Below, piece by piece: positions 1 to 6,220 of a DNA stretch of 22,516 bases. The stretch spans positions 1 to 22,516 of IMG/VR virus record IMGVR_UViG_3300048672_000151; one strand, given 5' to 3'. Made by a program: the position numbers and the translations under genes. The DNA comes from a virus. How positions within the stretch are numbered: the first letter of the stretch is position 1; every line of letters starts with the position of its first letter. Below the pieces are notes generated by a model. The model was not told the origin of the DNA and ran no database searches. It worked only from the letters and a program-made list of their open reading frames with translations.

Positions 1-133
1 CTTGTTCCCACAACCACCGTTGGTGCCCCTTGACACGCTCTACAATCTCGGGCCAAGTTTCCTTTGTACCATCTTCTTTTTCTCGTGCGTAGGTACGAGA
101 GATAATCAATTCACTTCGCGCTTCTAGACTCAT
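1..133 (-). CDS. nrdJ: Class II (adenosylcobalamin-dependent) ribonucleotide reductase, N-terminal fragment
   Basis: This is the first 44 codons of a gene running leftward off the window. The N-terminus reads [17 protein letters not shown], then has a GTKETW block and [10 protein letters not shown] recall this combination from monomeric B12-dependent ribonucleoside-triphosphate reductases of phages, which reduce NTPs to dNTPs for phage DNA synthesis. No catalytic residues lie in the visible part, so the call rests on the N-terminal signature alone. The ATG at 133-131 has a GGAG five bases upstream. That GGAG belongs to the last codons (AAG GAG TAA) of the upstream homing endonuclease, so the two genes are probably translationally coupled. 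A B12-dependent enzyme needs no oxygen and no radical-generating partner subunit, which would suit a phage whose host makes or imports cobalamin. Confidence 0.72.
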   Translation of the reverse strand, partial: MSLEARSELIISRTYAREKEDGTKETWPEIVERVKGHQRWLWEQ

Positions 134-135
134 TG

Positions 136-768
136 TTACTCCTTATTATCCATTCTTACGATTTTATACTTGAAGCTATCACAGACGTGAGGCTCAATCC
201 CATCCATAAACTTGTTGACGTCTTTAGTGCCAAGAGACAGGTAAAGGAACTTACCGTGTCGGTGAATCTTGAACTTGATGCCGAGGTTATTCTGAATAGA
301 GTCAGCCAACAGTAATTGGTCTTCCATATTCAAACGCTTCATGTTCAATGTCACAGAGCAAGACGGATTGACCATTCCAATCTCGGGGCGAAGATACTTG
401 TTACCGCATCCGTCACACATGTACAGAATGGCGAGGTCTTTCCAACCAATATCCTTGATATACTTTGCGTCCAAGCCCTTGTACCCGCTCCTGTACACCC
501 GCTTGTGCATCTCTGTCAACACTTCGCTCGTTCTACTCTCCAAGCGGAACTGCTCACGCCGAACGTGTCCATCTGTGTTGTAGTCTTTACGGTTGTGTAT
601 TCGCGCGGGAACAACTTTTTCTAGAGCATCTTTAACAAGGTGAATGTAGTCTTGGTTGTCTTTCACCATATTCATAATGAACTTTACATTAGTGCAGCGA
701 CCAACACGATACAGCCCGCCATCGCCCATGACCATAAACGATGTTGTTTTTAAGTCTTCTTCCGTCAC
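136..768 (-). CDS. LAGLIDADG-family homing endonuclease
   Basis: A protein of about 210 residues with two LAGLIDADG-like helices: [12 protein letters not shown] near residue 11 and [11 protein letters not shown] in the middle. The second half ([15 protein letters not shown], then a [12 protein letters not shown] segment) resembles the LAGLIDADG DNA endonuclease family typified by PF03161. Two motifs in one chain imply a monomeric enzyme with two acidic metal ligands. Such enzymes cut an intronless allele and spread by repair. The start chosen is GTG at 768-766, preceded by AAGGGGAGGTGAT; the longer reading frame up to 882 is arginine-rich and shadows the neighbouring gene. The upstream gene's TGA lies two bases from this GTG. 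The gene sits directly in front of nrdJ and its last codons (AAG GAG TAA) provide that gene's ribosome site. Ribonucleotide reductase genes are frequent targets of homing elements. Confidence 0.8.
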   Translation of the reverse strand: MTEEDLKTTSFMVMGDGGLYRVGRCTNVKFIMNMVKDNQDYIHLVKDALEKVVPARIHNRKDYNTDGHVRREQFRLESRTSEVLTEMHKRVYRSGYKGLDAKYIKDIGWKDLAILYMCDGCGNKYLRPEIGMVNPSCSVTLNMKRLNMEDQLLLADSIQNNLGIKFKIHRHGKFLYLSLGTKDVNKFMDGIEPHVCDSFKYKIVRMDNKE

Positions 769-769
769 A

Positions 770-979
770 TCACCTCCCCTTAAGCAACTCCACCAACATC
801 CTGCCCCTCTTTTCCTCCCAATCACTCTTCTCCCTCCACACCTTCTTAGCCAACGGCTTCTCACAAACAAAACGAGCACCATCCTTCAGTGCTCGTTCAT
901 AATTCGTTTCATGGTAAAGAAGGCCAATGTTGTAGAGGTTAATAGGATCAAGCCTCAACAGGTATGGCTCAAATCGCAT
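770..979 (-). CDS. Small hypothetical phage protein (69 aa)
   Basis: A 69-residue basic protein beginning MRFEPYLLRLDP and ending KRGRMLVELLKGR, with many charged residues and no motif I recognise. It is the first gene behind the leftward promoter at 1026-1054. The ATG at 979-977 has no good Shine-Dalgarno of its own. A GGGAG six bases before an upstream ATG at 995 starts an eight-residue reading frame whose TGA (971-969) overlaps the start of this gene, so translation may be coupled. Its TGA at 772-770 abuts the GTG of the homing endonuclease. Its position under a promoter, and the coupling on both sides, argue that it is expressed. Function unknown. Confidence 0.6.
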   Translation of the reverse strand: MRFEPYLLRLDPINLYNIGLLYHETNYERALKDGARFVCEKPLAKKVWREKSDWEEKRGRMLVELLKGR

Positions 980-995
980 TTGATTTGAATCTCAT
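969..995 (-). other. Eight-codon leader reading frame with good RBS
   Basis: ATG at 995-993 with GGGAG (1006-1002) six bases upstream encodes MRFKSNAI and stops at TGA 971-969. It overlaps the ATG of the 69-residue gene (979) in another frame. The best ribosome site in this leader therefore serves the short frame, not the gene. It may act as a coupling or leader peptide, or be chance. Confidence 0.35.
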
Positions 996-1025
996 TTGCC
1001 ACTCCCTTTTCAAGTCAGAAAGGAT

Positions 1026-1054
1026 ATTATATCACAGGATAGGTGCTATATCAA
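1026..1054 (-). promoter_or_regulatory. Sigma-70-type promoter, leftward
   Basis: On the minus strand TTGATA (1054-1049) is followed after 17 bases by TATAAT (1031-1026). This is one mismatch from the sigma-70 consensus with ideal spacing. Transcription would start near 1019 and read the 69-residue gene, the homing endonuclease and nrdJ. The -35 lies between the arms of an inverted repeat (1037-1086), which suggests control by a DNA-binding protein. Confidence 0.75.
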
Positions 1055-1086
1055 TAGGTAAGGAAATTTTATTTAAACACCTATCC
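1037..1086. repeat. Inverted repeat around the -35 box (operator candidate)
   Basis: GGATAGGTG at 1037-1045 is repeated in perfect inverted form as CACCTATCC at 1078-1086, 32 bases apart. A further ATAGGT occurs in direct orientation at about 1053-1058. The left arm lies in the promoter spacer and the right arm upstream of the -35. Three copies of an ATAGGT core around one promoter look like binding sites for a repressor or activator. The protein is not identified. The 159-base gap between the flanking genes otherwise holds only the promoter and leader; no clear terminator follows the methyltransferase. Confidence 0.5.
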
Positions 1087-1138
1087 GCCTCACGGCAATG
1101 TCCTTACACCCACGAGGATTATTAAACGAACGCCCAGA

Positions 1139-1921
1139 TTATGCAGCAAATCCTTGCGCTTGTGCAGTTTTGATTCTTGCAATAGCATCAGCACTGTGTT
1201 GCTCATCCTTCTCAATGCAAATCCACTTACGCCCACAACGCTCTGCACCAAGGGCAATGAAGCCACTTCCTGCGGTATTATCCAACACAGTGTCGCCTTC
1301 GTTACTATACGTCCTAATCAGATATTCTGCAAGGGCCACGGGCTTCTGTGTAGGGTGAATACGTTGCTGCGCTGACACGTCCATTGGGATGTTCAGAATA
1401 CTCTTAGGGTAGCGTGTGCCTTCGTTAGAGAACTCTGTGCGAGGCTTCAGCCCATATCCGTGATGATTCACGCGCCCCACATACCCTTCAGGGTTCTTGC
1501 TCTTGCGAGAATACGGTTCTCCTGCTTCCATCTGAGGATTATACACTGTGCGCTTCGGAGCAAACACAATGATGTCCTCGTGTGTCTGCATAGGCCGAAT
1601 CTTAGCAAGACCCGGAGAGCCACATTTGTTCTTGTTCCACACAAGGCACTGCTTGAACCACTTCAGATTGCTTTGCACAACATCAGAGGTGAACGGTTGA
1701 TTGCCGAACAGGATAACAGTGCCAGTGGGCTTCAGAACACGCTTATAGGCTTCCCACAGCTTATCGAACGGAAGCACTGTGTCAAAAGCACAATTTGTGG
1801 TTCCGTAGGGTAAATCTGCTAGGACTAAATCTACAGAGTGTGTTGGAGCATACTGCATGATTTCAAAGCAGTCTCCTGTGTACCACACCCCGTTACCAAT
1901 GACTTCGCTTGTGTACTTCAT
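1139..1921 (-). CDS. DNA methyltransferase, beta-class (N6-adenine/N4-cytosine family)
   Basis: A 260-residue protein of the PF01555 type that transfers a methyl group from S-adenosylmethionine to an exocyclic amino group of adenine or cytosine. The catalytic motif IV is DLPYG at residues 36-40, a DLPY variant of the DPPY motif. HPTQKP at about 189 and motif I DNTAGSG at about 214 follow, so the order IV then I indicates the beta class. WICIE near the C-terminus fits the motif II strand. The ATG at 1921-1919 overlaps the TGA of the upstream DUF3310 gene (TGATG), so translation is coupled; a GTG three bases earlier is possible. There is no cognate restriction gene nearby, so it is probably an orphan enzyme protecting phage DNA. 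Target sequence unknown. Confidence 0.88.
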   Translation of the reverse strand: MKYTSEVIGNGVWYTGDCFEIMQYAPTHSVDLVLADLPYGTTNCAFDTVLPFDKLWEAYKRVLKPTGTVILFGNQPFTSDVVQSNLKWFKQCLVWNKNKCGSPGLAKIRPMQTHEDIIVFAPKRTVYNPQMEAGEPYSRKSKNPEGYVGRVNHHGYGLKPRTEFSNEGTRYPKSILNIPMDVSAQQRIHPTQKPVALAEYLIRTYSNEGDTVLDNTAGSGFIALGAERCGRKWICIEKDEQHSADAIARIKTAQAQGFAA

Positions 1922-2367
1922 CACACCACATGCTTTCGCGGATCAATCGTGACCCCCTCTTCTGCAAGTTTCCACCACATGAAATACTGTTTCGCCTTGT
2001 TGGTGTCCTTGTCAGAGTTCTCCCCTTCCTTGCTCCCTGCGCGCATTGAATACTTGATGAAGTTACCTTTACAGAAGCCTACGAACTCTTCAGGTGACAT
2101 CAGAGCTTGCATTAACTCAATTGGTTGGATAGGCTTGGAGTTGTAATGCTTGCTCGTAGCAGCACTCCCAACATCTTCCCGGACAGCAACAGGCTTATCT
2201 TCGCAAGGTTCAACTACAGGCGTTAGTGATGAGGCAAACTCCCACATCTCATTATCAGAATCTTCCCATTTACACCACACTTCGTTCCCGTGTAGTCGAG
2301 CCACGGTGCCAACACCTCCACCTGCATCCGAGACAAGCATCCCCACCTTAATGTCTTCAATCTTCAT
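1921..2367 (-). CDS. DUF3310-containing phage protein
   Basis: A 148-residue protein. Residues 74-142 carry the DUF3310 signature: HYN, then IQPIELMQALMSPEEF, GFCKGNFIKY, RAGSKEG, KAKQYFMWW and a final IDPRK. These proteins are common in phage genomes near nucleotide and replication genes; some are annotated as nucleotide kinase-like, but no activity can be read from the sequence. The first 50 residues (VGMLVSDAGGGVGTVARL) look like a small beta-barrel domain fused in front. ATG directly follows the TAA of the preceding gene (TAAATG), with the Shine-Dalgarno GGAGGAG inside that gene's 3' end. Confidence 0.82.
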   Translation of the reverse strand: MKIEDIKVGMLVSDAGGGVGTVARLHGNEVWCKWEDSDNEMWEFASSLTPVVEPCEDKPVAVREDVGSAATSKHYNSKPIQPIELMQALMSPEEFVGFCKGNFIKYSMRAGSKEGENSDKDTNKAKQYFMWWKLAEEGVTIDPRKHVV

Positions 2368-2598
2368 TTACTCCTCCTTCTTATCCAAAGATTCTCTCCA
2401 CTTCATAAACGCATTCCAAGTCTTCTTGGACGGCACCTCAATAGGTTTGATTGCAGCCTCACTACGGTAGAATGTTGGGCCAAGGTAATTGTGGTGATCG
2501 CACCACACCTTTGCACCGTATGGCTCAAGATTTACCCAATGATCGCCGTGGCTGATGTGCCCAATAAAACCCGGCCCTGAAAAATAGGTGCAGGCCAC
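2368..2598 (-). CDS. Small hypothetical phage protein (76 aa)
   Basis: A 76-residue protein starting with GTG at 2598-2596, with GGAGG four bases upstream. The GTG overlaps the TAG of the preceding gene (TAGTG). The N-terminal half is rich in aromatic, glycine and histidine residues (GFIGHISHGDHWVNLEPYG, then WCDHHNYLGPTFYRS), and the C-terminal end is charged and probably helical. The clustered H, C and D residues could bind metal, but no named domain was recognised. It lies in a translationally coupled series with DUF3310 and the methyltransferase. Confidence 0.65.
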   Translation of the reverse strand: MACTYFSGPGFIGHISHGDHWVNLEPYGAKVWCDHHNYLGPTFYRSEAAIKPIEVPSKKTWNAFMKWRESLDKKEE

Positions 2599-2810
2599 TA
2601 ATCCTCCGCTCTCGATTCAACGTAATCTCCAAGTGCTGAAATGAACCCGTCAGCACACTCCAAGTGCCCTAGACAACTGTACAGCCACCTTGCACTCTCG
2701 ACAGGGACTCCGTACTCCTCTGCCATATCCGCAACATATTCTGAGATGTTATTGTACCCTAGTTCTTTAACGTAGTCTAGTGCTTGTTGGTATTCTTCTG
2801 TATTGGTCAT
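2598..2810 (-). CDS. Small acidic hypothetical protein (70 aa)
   Basis: A 70-residue acidic, mostly helical protein (MTNTEEYQQALDYVKELGYN, ending YVESRAED), with several Glu-rich turns and two cysteines. The ATG at 2810 follows AAGGGG ten bases upstream. It is the first gene of the leftward operon driven from the control region at 2811-3395. Small acidic phage proteins of this sort often bind host proteins, but nothing here proves that. Function unknown. Confidence 0.6.
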   Translation of the reverse strand: MTNTEEYQQALDYVKELGYNNISEYVADMAEEYGVPVESARWLYSCLGHLECADGFISALGDYVESRAED

Positions 2811-2956
2811 GCTTGTTGCCCCTTTTATTAACTCCAGTGTTGCTAGTGTGCCTTACCAATGTCTGTATGTCAATACATTCTTCTATCTATTTCTACTCAA
2901 TTGTTGTTAGACATTGTTAGGGTCTGTATAGTAGTTTCTGAGGAAACATGCAACCC

Positions 2957-2985
2957 TAGAGTGTACACCTTAGAGGTATACTCTA
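2957..2985. repeat. Imperfect 29-bp palindrome (operator candidate)
   Basis: TAGAGTGTAC (2957-2966) and GTATACTCTA (2976-2985) form inverted arms with one mismatch in ten. Each arm contains its own small palindrome, GTGTACAC on the left and GTATAC on the right. Nested dyads like this are typical of dimeric repressor sites, and the stretch lies between the leftward promoter candidate and the first leftward gene. It could also fold as an RNA hairpin in the leader. Confidence 0.4.
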
Positions 2986-2993
2986 TAAGTTAT

Positions 2994-3288
2994 TTATATA
3001 CAACCTTTAGGAAATTCAGATACAATGCCCCCTACCCCCATTGCTTGTTTTAAGTTTCTTGTAACAGTCTGTATCCTGCTCTTGTCACTAGCAATGAAGG
3101 TAGGAAGCAAATCAAGCCGAATGTCGTAACCTTTGAGGTTCCTGACACAACCTGCTGTACCGCTCGGAATCTCACCGAACCCCCTGTATGGTACAGATGG
3201 GAATGAAGGATACTTTCTCCATTCCCCATTTGTTATCGACATTGTACAGCACGAAGCACCTAGTGTCAATACCTACCTTGAAATAATA
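2994..3288 (-). pseudogene. Possible frameshifted remnant of a small gene
   Basis: Two minus-strand frames join into one protein-like sequence if one G is removed from the five-G run at 3184-3180. The first part reads CFVLYNVDNKWGMEKVSFIP then ICTIQG. The second continues FGEIPSGTAGCVRNLKGYDI and RLDLLPTF to a TAA at 2996-2994. Upstream the first frame is closed by TGA at 3291-3289, and no well-placed start codon with a ribosome site is visible. The composition is protein-like but I recognise no family. It may be a decayed gene, a frameshifted gene or chance; the promoter candidate at 3241-3269 overlaps it. Confidence 0.3.
3241..3269 (-). promoter_or_regulatory. Leftward sigma-70-type promoter candidate
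   Basis: On the minus strand TTGACA (3269-3264) is followed after exactly 17 bases by TACAAT (3246-3241), one mismatch from consensus. A transcript from about 3234 would have a leader of some 420 bases before the first leftward gene at 2810. It overlaps the frameshifted reading frame, so one of the two readings may be fortuitous. Confidence 0.55.
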
Positions 3289-3325
3289 TCACACAATCTT
3301 CCAGCAAATTGTTTGCACAAGACCC

Positions 3326-3355
3326 TTGACATTGCCAGAACGTATGTTGTAAAAT
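3326..3355 (+). promoter_or_regulatory. Rightward sigma-70-type promoter
   Basis: TTGACA (3326-3331) and TAAAAT (3350-3355) are separated by 18 bases. The transcript would begin near 3362 and reach the first gene after about 30 bases. This is the only good promoter seen ahead of the zinc-ribbon, SleB, helicase and polymerase genes, so it probably drives the early rightward operon with host RNA polymerase. Confidence 0.72.
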
Positions 3356-3388
3356 GGCTACATTGACTGACAAATAGGAGACAGAAAG

Positions 3389-3406
3389 ATGGCGCATGTA
3401 CTGTAA
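3389..3406 (+). other. Five-codon leader reading frame
   Basis: ATG at 3389 has GGAG eight bases upstream and encodes MAHVL before TAA. It overlaps the ATG of the zinc-ribbon gene (3396) in another frame. The arrangement mirrors the eight-codon frame ahead of the leftward 69-residue gene. Confidence 0.3.
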
Positions 3407-3542
3407 CGATTGCAACCGTGTAATCCCACAAGACTACGCAAATGTAGGCATTTGTCCTTGGTGCCTTGACAGCGAGGAAGATACAGAGGACTATAGCGAC
3501 ATCATCAATGATTTGGATTTGGAGGAAGACTATGAACAATGA
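3396..3542 (+). CDS. Small zinc-ribbon protein (48 aa)
   Basis: A 48-residue protein with CxxC pairs at C3/C6 and C20/C23 (MYCNDC, then GICPWC), followed by an acidic tail of mostly D, E and Y. This is a zinc ribbon followed by an acidic C-terminus. The first gene of an early phage operon is often a host-interaction factor, but no function is proved. GGAG at 3377-3380 is 15 bases upstream, which is long. It is better placed (8 bases) for an overlapping five-codon frame starting at 3389, so initiation may be coupled. It overlaps the next gene by 11 bases. Confidence 0.6.
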   Translation: MYCNDCNRVIPQDYANVGICPWCLDSEEDTEDYSDIINDLDLEEDYEQ

Positions 3543-3678
3543 ACACAACATCCCTCGCCTGCAAGGGGAATCTGATTACCACTATTCTCAACGATGCAAG
3601 GCTATTACCTACCTCGGAAAGCGGTGGATACTTGCTGAGAAGGTTGCCCGCCCTGCTAATCCTGAGTGGCGATGCTAA
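3532..3678 (+). CDS. Small basic hypothetical protein (48 aa)
   Basis: A 48-residue basic protein, MNNEHNIPRLQGESDYHYSQ followed by RCKAITYLGKRWILAEKV and ending EWRC. The start at 3532 is chosen because GGAGG (3521-3525) is six bases upstream, inside the preceding gene. The longer frame from 3466 would run against that site. The gene overlaps both neighbours (11 and 7 bases), a sign of genuine coupled phage genes. No domain recognised. Confidence 0.6.
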   Translation: MNNEHNIPRLQGESDYHYSQRCKAITYLGKRWILAEKVARPANPEWRC

Positions 3679-4121
3679 GGCTTCTGACGGCCCTCCTTGC
3701 ATTCCTCCCTATAAAAACGTCTTCGGGCACATTCCCCACTATAGCACAGCCCTCTAAGGCTGAAATACGTTGCCTAGCAGATATCGTCTACCACGAGGCA
3801 AGGGGAGAAAGCAAGAAGGGGCAGGAAGCTGTTATGCACGTTGCACTGAATAGAGCACAACGCAACAATTCCTCTGTGTGTAAGGAGCTTGTAAAGCCTA
3901 ATCAATTTAGCTTCTACAAGGGGAAAGTGCACAACGTGTCTGATGCTTGGATGCAGAAGGCTAAGACGATGCTCCTGTGGGATATGCACGGGTATAGAAG
4001 AGACTTCACGCAGGGAAGTATCCACTTCGTCAGGGCAGATGTGTTAGAGTCTCAGACTTGGGCGCAGAAGATGAAGCGTGTTATGGTTATTGGAAAACAT
4101 GTGCTGCTAAAGGAGGAATAG
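3672..4121 (+). CDS. SleB-type cell wall hydrolase (Hydrolase_2)
   Basis: A 149-residue protein with a short hydrophobic N-terminus (MLRLLTALLAFLPIK), probably a signal or anchor segment. A SleB-like hydrolase domain of the PF07486 family follows: CLADIVYHEARGES at 34-47, where E42 is the expected catalytic glutamate, then VALNR, SVCKELVKPNQFSF and a closing W/H region. Family members cut peptidoglycan glycan strands (lytic transglycosylase or amidase activity). It may be the endolysin, or an enzyme that remodels the wall at entry or exit. Its place in the early block rather than beside tail genes is unusual but seen in other siphophages. ATG 3672 overlaps the preceding stop (ATGCTAA); a GTG at 3666 is the alternative. 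Confidence 0.8.
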   Translation: MLRLLTALLAFLPIKTSSGTFPTIAQPSKAEIRCLADIVYHEARGESKKGQEAVMHVALNRAQRNNSSVCKELVKPNQFSFYKGKVHNVSDAWMQKAKTMLLWDMHGYRRDFTQGSIHFVRADVLESQTWAQKMKRVMVIGKHVLLKEE

Positions 4122-4122
4122 C

Positions 4123-4318
4123 ATGAACGAACAAGACTTAGTTTATCGCCTGCGGGAACGTGCTAGGATTCGTCGGCAAATTCCTACGAGGAAATCTGTG
4201 CAAGAGGGGGCAGCCTGACAGGATTGCTGATTTGTTGGAGGAGGCTGCTGAGTATATTTCACACCTTGAGGGGCGTGTTGAAGAGATGTGTGATGAACTT
4301 ATAGGGATTCTGGAATGA
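4123..4318 (+). pseudogene. Small conserved phage protein, interrupted by +1 frameshift
   Basis: ATG 4123 with GGAGG six bases upstream encodes MNEQDLVYRLRERARIRRQI, then PTRKSVQEG, and runs into TGA at 4216. Removing one G from the five-G run at 4206-4210 continues the frame as QPDRIADLLEEAAEYISHLE and a helical acidic end, stopping at TGA 4316-4318. The joined product of about 64 residues matches a small helical phage protein type I recall with the pattern RKSVQEGKPDRIADLLEEAA. The stop then overlaps the next ATG (ATGA), as expected for an intact gene. The extra base may be a sequencing error, a real mutation or a programmed +1 slip. Confidence 0.72.
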
Positions 4319-5961
4319 GTTATGAAAGGAAAGAAAAACGAATGACAAATGTTGTGAAGTATGAGCCGAAGGAAACCCTAAAGGATATTGCAGGCTTCCC
4401 GTTTGTCGACGTACCTTCTCGGGGTATCACCAAAGCCACTTGCGAGAAGTTCGGCATTCGTGCTGCTGTCAGCCAAGAGGACGGAAAGACAGTTGAGGCA
4501 TTCTACTTCCCAAGTGTAAATCAAAAGGGGAAGGTGACAGGCTATAAGAAACAAAATCTATTGTTGGATAAGAGTGAAGAAGGTCATTGGACGGCTATCG
4601 GCAGTGTCAATATCAACAACAAGTTGTTTGGTCAGGACGTTGCTGAGAAGGTTGCTCGCAAACGGGTAAGTCTGACGATCTGCGAAGGGGAGTGGGATGC
4701 TGTTAGCTGCTATCAGGCTATTGTGCACGATGTCAAGGGCACCAAGTTTGAGGGACTTGAACCGTTTGTTGTAAGCATCCCACTTGGCACAGCAAATGCC
4801 GTTGAGGCCGTCTTGCACAACAACGAGTTCGTTCATTCTTTTGATGGTTTGTCTATCTTCTTTGATGACGACTACTGCACACCGAAGGAGAAGGCCAAGG
4901 GTATCCTAAAGGGACATGAAGCCCGTGAGGCTGTTGCAGGTGCACTTGTAGGCACCTCCCTGAATCTGAGTGTGATTAGCCCTGCCAATGGCTACAAAGA
5001 CGCGTCCGATTTGATGCAAGCAGACAAGAGCACAGAACTTGCGAAGTTGGTACAATTTGGTAAGCGCCCATATTCAGCAGAGAAGATCACACACGCAGGG
5101 GATGTTAGTTTCGAGGCACTTATCGAGAAGCGACCTGAAGGGCTGCACGTACAAGCGTTTCCAGAGTTGAACCATAAAATCCACGGCTTTAGGACGCGGG
5201 AGTTGGTACTGCTTACCTCTCCTTCAGGGGTTGGCAAGAGCACTGTCACATCAATCTTCGCTGGCGCATTCATTGAGGCCGGTGAGAAGGTTGGCATGAT
5301 TTACCTTGAGGAAACAAATAAGGAAACATTGCAACGAATGGTTGCTGCAAAACTCAAGGTAAATTACAATAAGTTCAAGAATGATCCACTAGGTTGTGCC
5401 TCACGCGAGGCTATCCAAGAGGCTTATGATTCGATTGTAGATAACGACCAACTGATTATGCTTGGGCACTTCGGCAGCCTACCTATCACAGAACTCATGG
5501 CTAAAATCAAGCACATGGCTCTTGTGGAGAAGTGTGGTTACATTATCCTTGACCACCTCTCTGTAGTAATTAGCGGCTCTGCCATTGACAATGAGCGAAA
5601 AGAGTTGGATATTGTGATGACGGAACTAGCAGCATTCTGTGCAAGCAACGATGTTTGCATTATTGCTGTGTCGCACATTAACCGTGGTGACGGTACAATG
5701 TTCAAGCCCCCGAAAGGTAAAGAGAATGAGCCGTTCTGGGCACGAGTTACAAAAGAGTCCATGCGTGGGTCTGCTGCGCTTGAGCAACTTAGTTTCATCA
5801 TCCTCGGGCTAGAGCCTGAGATTCGTCCAGATCGGAAACGTGGCAATGTGCGGCTCACTGTGCTGAAGAATCGCCCTTGGGGATACCTTGGAGAAGCGGA
5901 TACGTTCTTTGTAGATGATGACACATGGGAAGTAATTCTTGTAGAAGACACCGGATTTTAA
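4315..5961 (+). CDS. TOPRIM primase/DnaB-family replicative helicase
   Basis: A 548-residue T7 gp4-like protein. Residues 120-190 form a TOPRIM domain (ICEGEWDA at 122-129, FFDDD at 182-186) expected to bind magnesium in primer synthesis. The C-terminal half is a RecA-type hexameric helicase: Walker A SPSGVGKST at 302-310, Walker B YIILDH at 409-414, and IIAVSHINR near 449-457. No N-terminal zinc finger is present, so it resembles the short T7 gp4B form. Priming ability is therefore uncertain, and recognition of priming sites may be altered or lost. ATG 4315 overlaps the preceding stop; ATG 4342 is an alternative with AAGGAA further upstream. It acts at the replication fork with the polymerase and SSB-like protein. 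Confidence 0.9.
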   Translation: MSYERKEKRMTNVVKYEPKETLKDIAGFPFVDVPSRGITKATCEKFGIRAAVSQEDGKTVEAFYFPSVNQKGKVTGYKKQNLLLDKSEEGHWTAIGSVNINNKLFGQDVAEKVARKRVSLTICEGEWDAVSCYQAIVHDVKGTKFEGLEPFVVSIPLGTANAVEAVLHNNEFVHSFDGLSIFFDDDYCTPKEKAKGILKGHEAREAVAGALVGTSLNLSVISPANGYKDASDLMQADKSTELAKLVQFGKRPYSAEKITHAGDVSFEALIEKRPEGLHVQAFPELNHKIHGFRTRELVLLTSPSGVGKSTVTSIFAGAFIEAGEKVGMIYLEETNKETLQRMVAAKLKVNYNKFKNDPLGCASREAIQEAYDSIVDNDQLIMLGHFGSLPITELMAKIKHMALVEKCGYIILDHLSVVISGSAIDNERKELDIVMTELAAFCASNDVCIIAVSHINRGDGTMFKPPKGKENEPFWARVTKESMRGSAALEQLSFIILGLEPEIRPDRKRGNVRLTVLKNRPWGYLGEADTFFVDDDTWEVILVEDTGF

Positions 5962-5974
5962 CAAAGGAGCAAAA

Positions 5975-6220
5975 ATGACATATAACACACCACTAAACCT
6001 CTACTACCGCCAAGACAAGAACACACCTGAGAAACTTCTGCTAGAGCGTCTTGAGATCATTCTTGATAAGAGTTTCAAGAGTGAATACGACCATGTAGAA
6101 GATGGCTACGGTACAGATGATATGGAAGAAGCCTATTACCACGGGGCAGAAGAAGTAAAGGAATACCTTACGGATGCACTGAAGATTTATGCTTATGAGA
6201 AGGGAGTTTATGGTGAGTAA
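5975..6220 (+). CDS. Small acidic hypothetical protein (81 aa)
   Basis: An 81-residue acidic protein starting MTYNTPLNLYYRQDKNTPEK, rich in Glu, Asp and Tyr, with helical stretches (KLLLERLEIILDKSF; EEVKEYLTDALKIYAYEKG). AAAGGAG is five bases before the ATG. It sits between helicase and polymerase and overlaps the next gene by 11 bases. No family recognised; a role in regulating replication proteins is only a guess from position. Confidence 0.65.
   Translation: MTYNTPLNLYYRQDKNTPEKLLLERLEIILDKSFKSEYDHVEDGYGTDDMEEAYYHGAEEVKEYLTDALKIYAYEKGVYGE

Larger units (their letters stand above)
2811..3395. other. Divergent control region between leftward and rightward gene blocks
   Basis: This 585-base stretch separates the two gene blocks. 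It holds a leftward promoter candidate (3241-3269), a strong rightward promoter (3326-3355), an operator-like palindrome (2957-2985), an AT-rich segment (about 2985-3005) and remnants of a leftward reading frame (2994-3288). A weaker leftward -35-like TTGACA lies at 2873-2868, but its -10 partner is poor. No intact gene is supported. The layout is that of an early control region; an origin of replication is possible but no iterons were seen. Confidence 0.55.

Noticed and set aside
769-882. N-terminal extension of the LAGLIDADG gene to an ATG at 882
   Set aside because: The extension is Arg/Trp/Cys-rich, overlaps the 69-residue gene in another frame, and a good GTG with ribosome site exists at 768.
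3133-3366. 77-codon rightward frame in the control region
   Set aside because: It has no ribosome site, spans the rightward promoter and would be transcribed only from an unseen upstream promoter.
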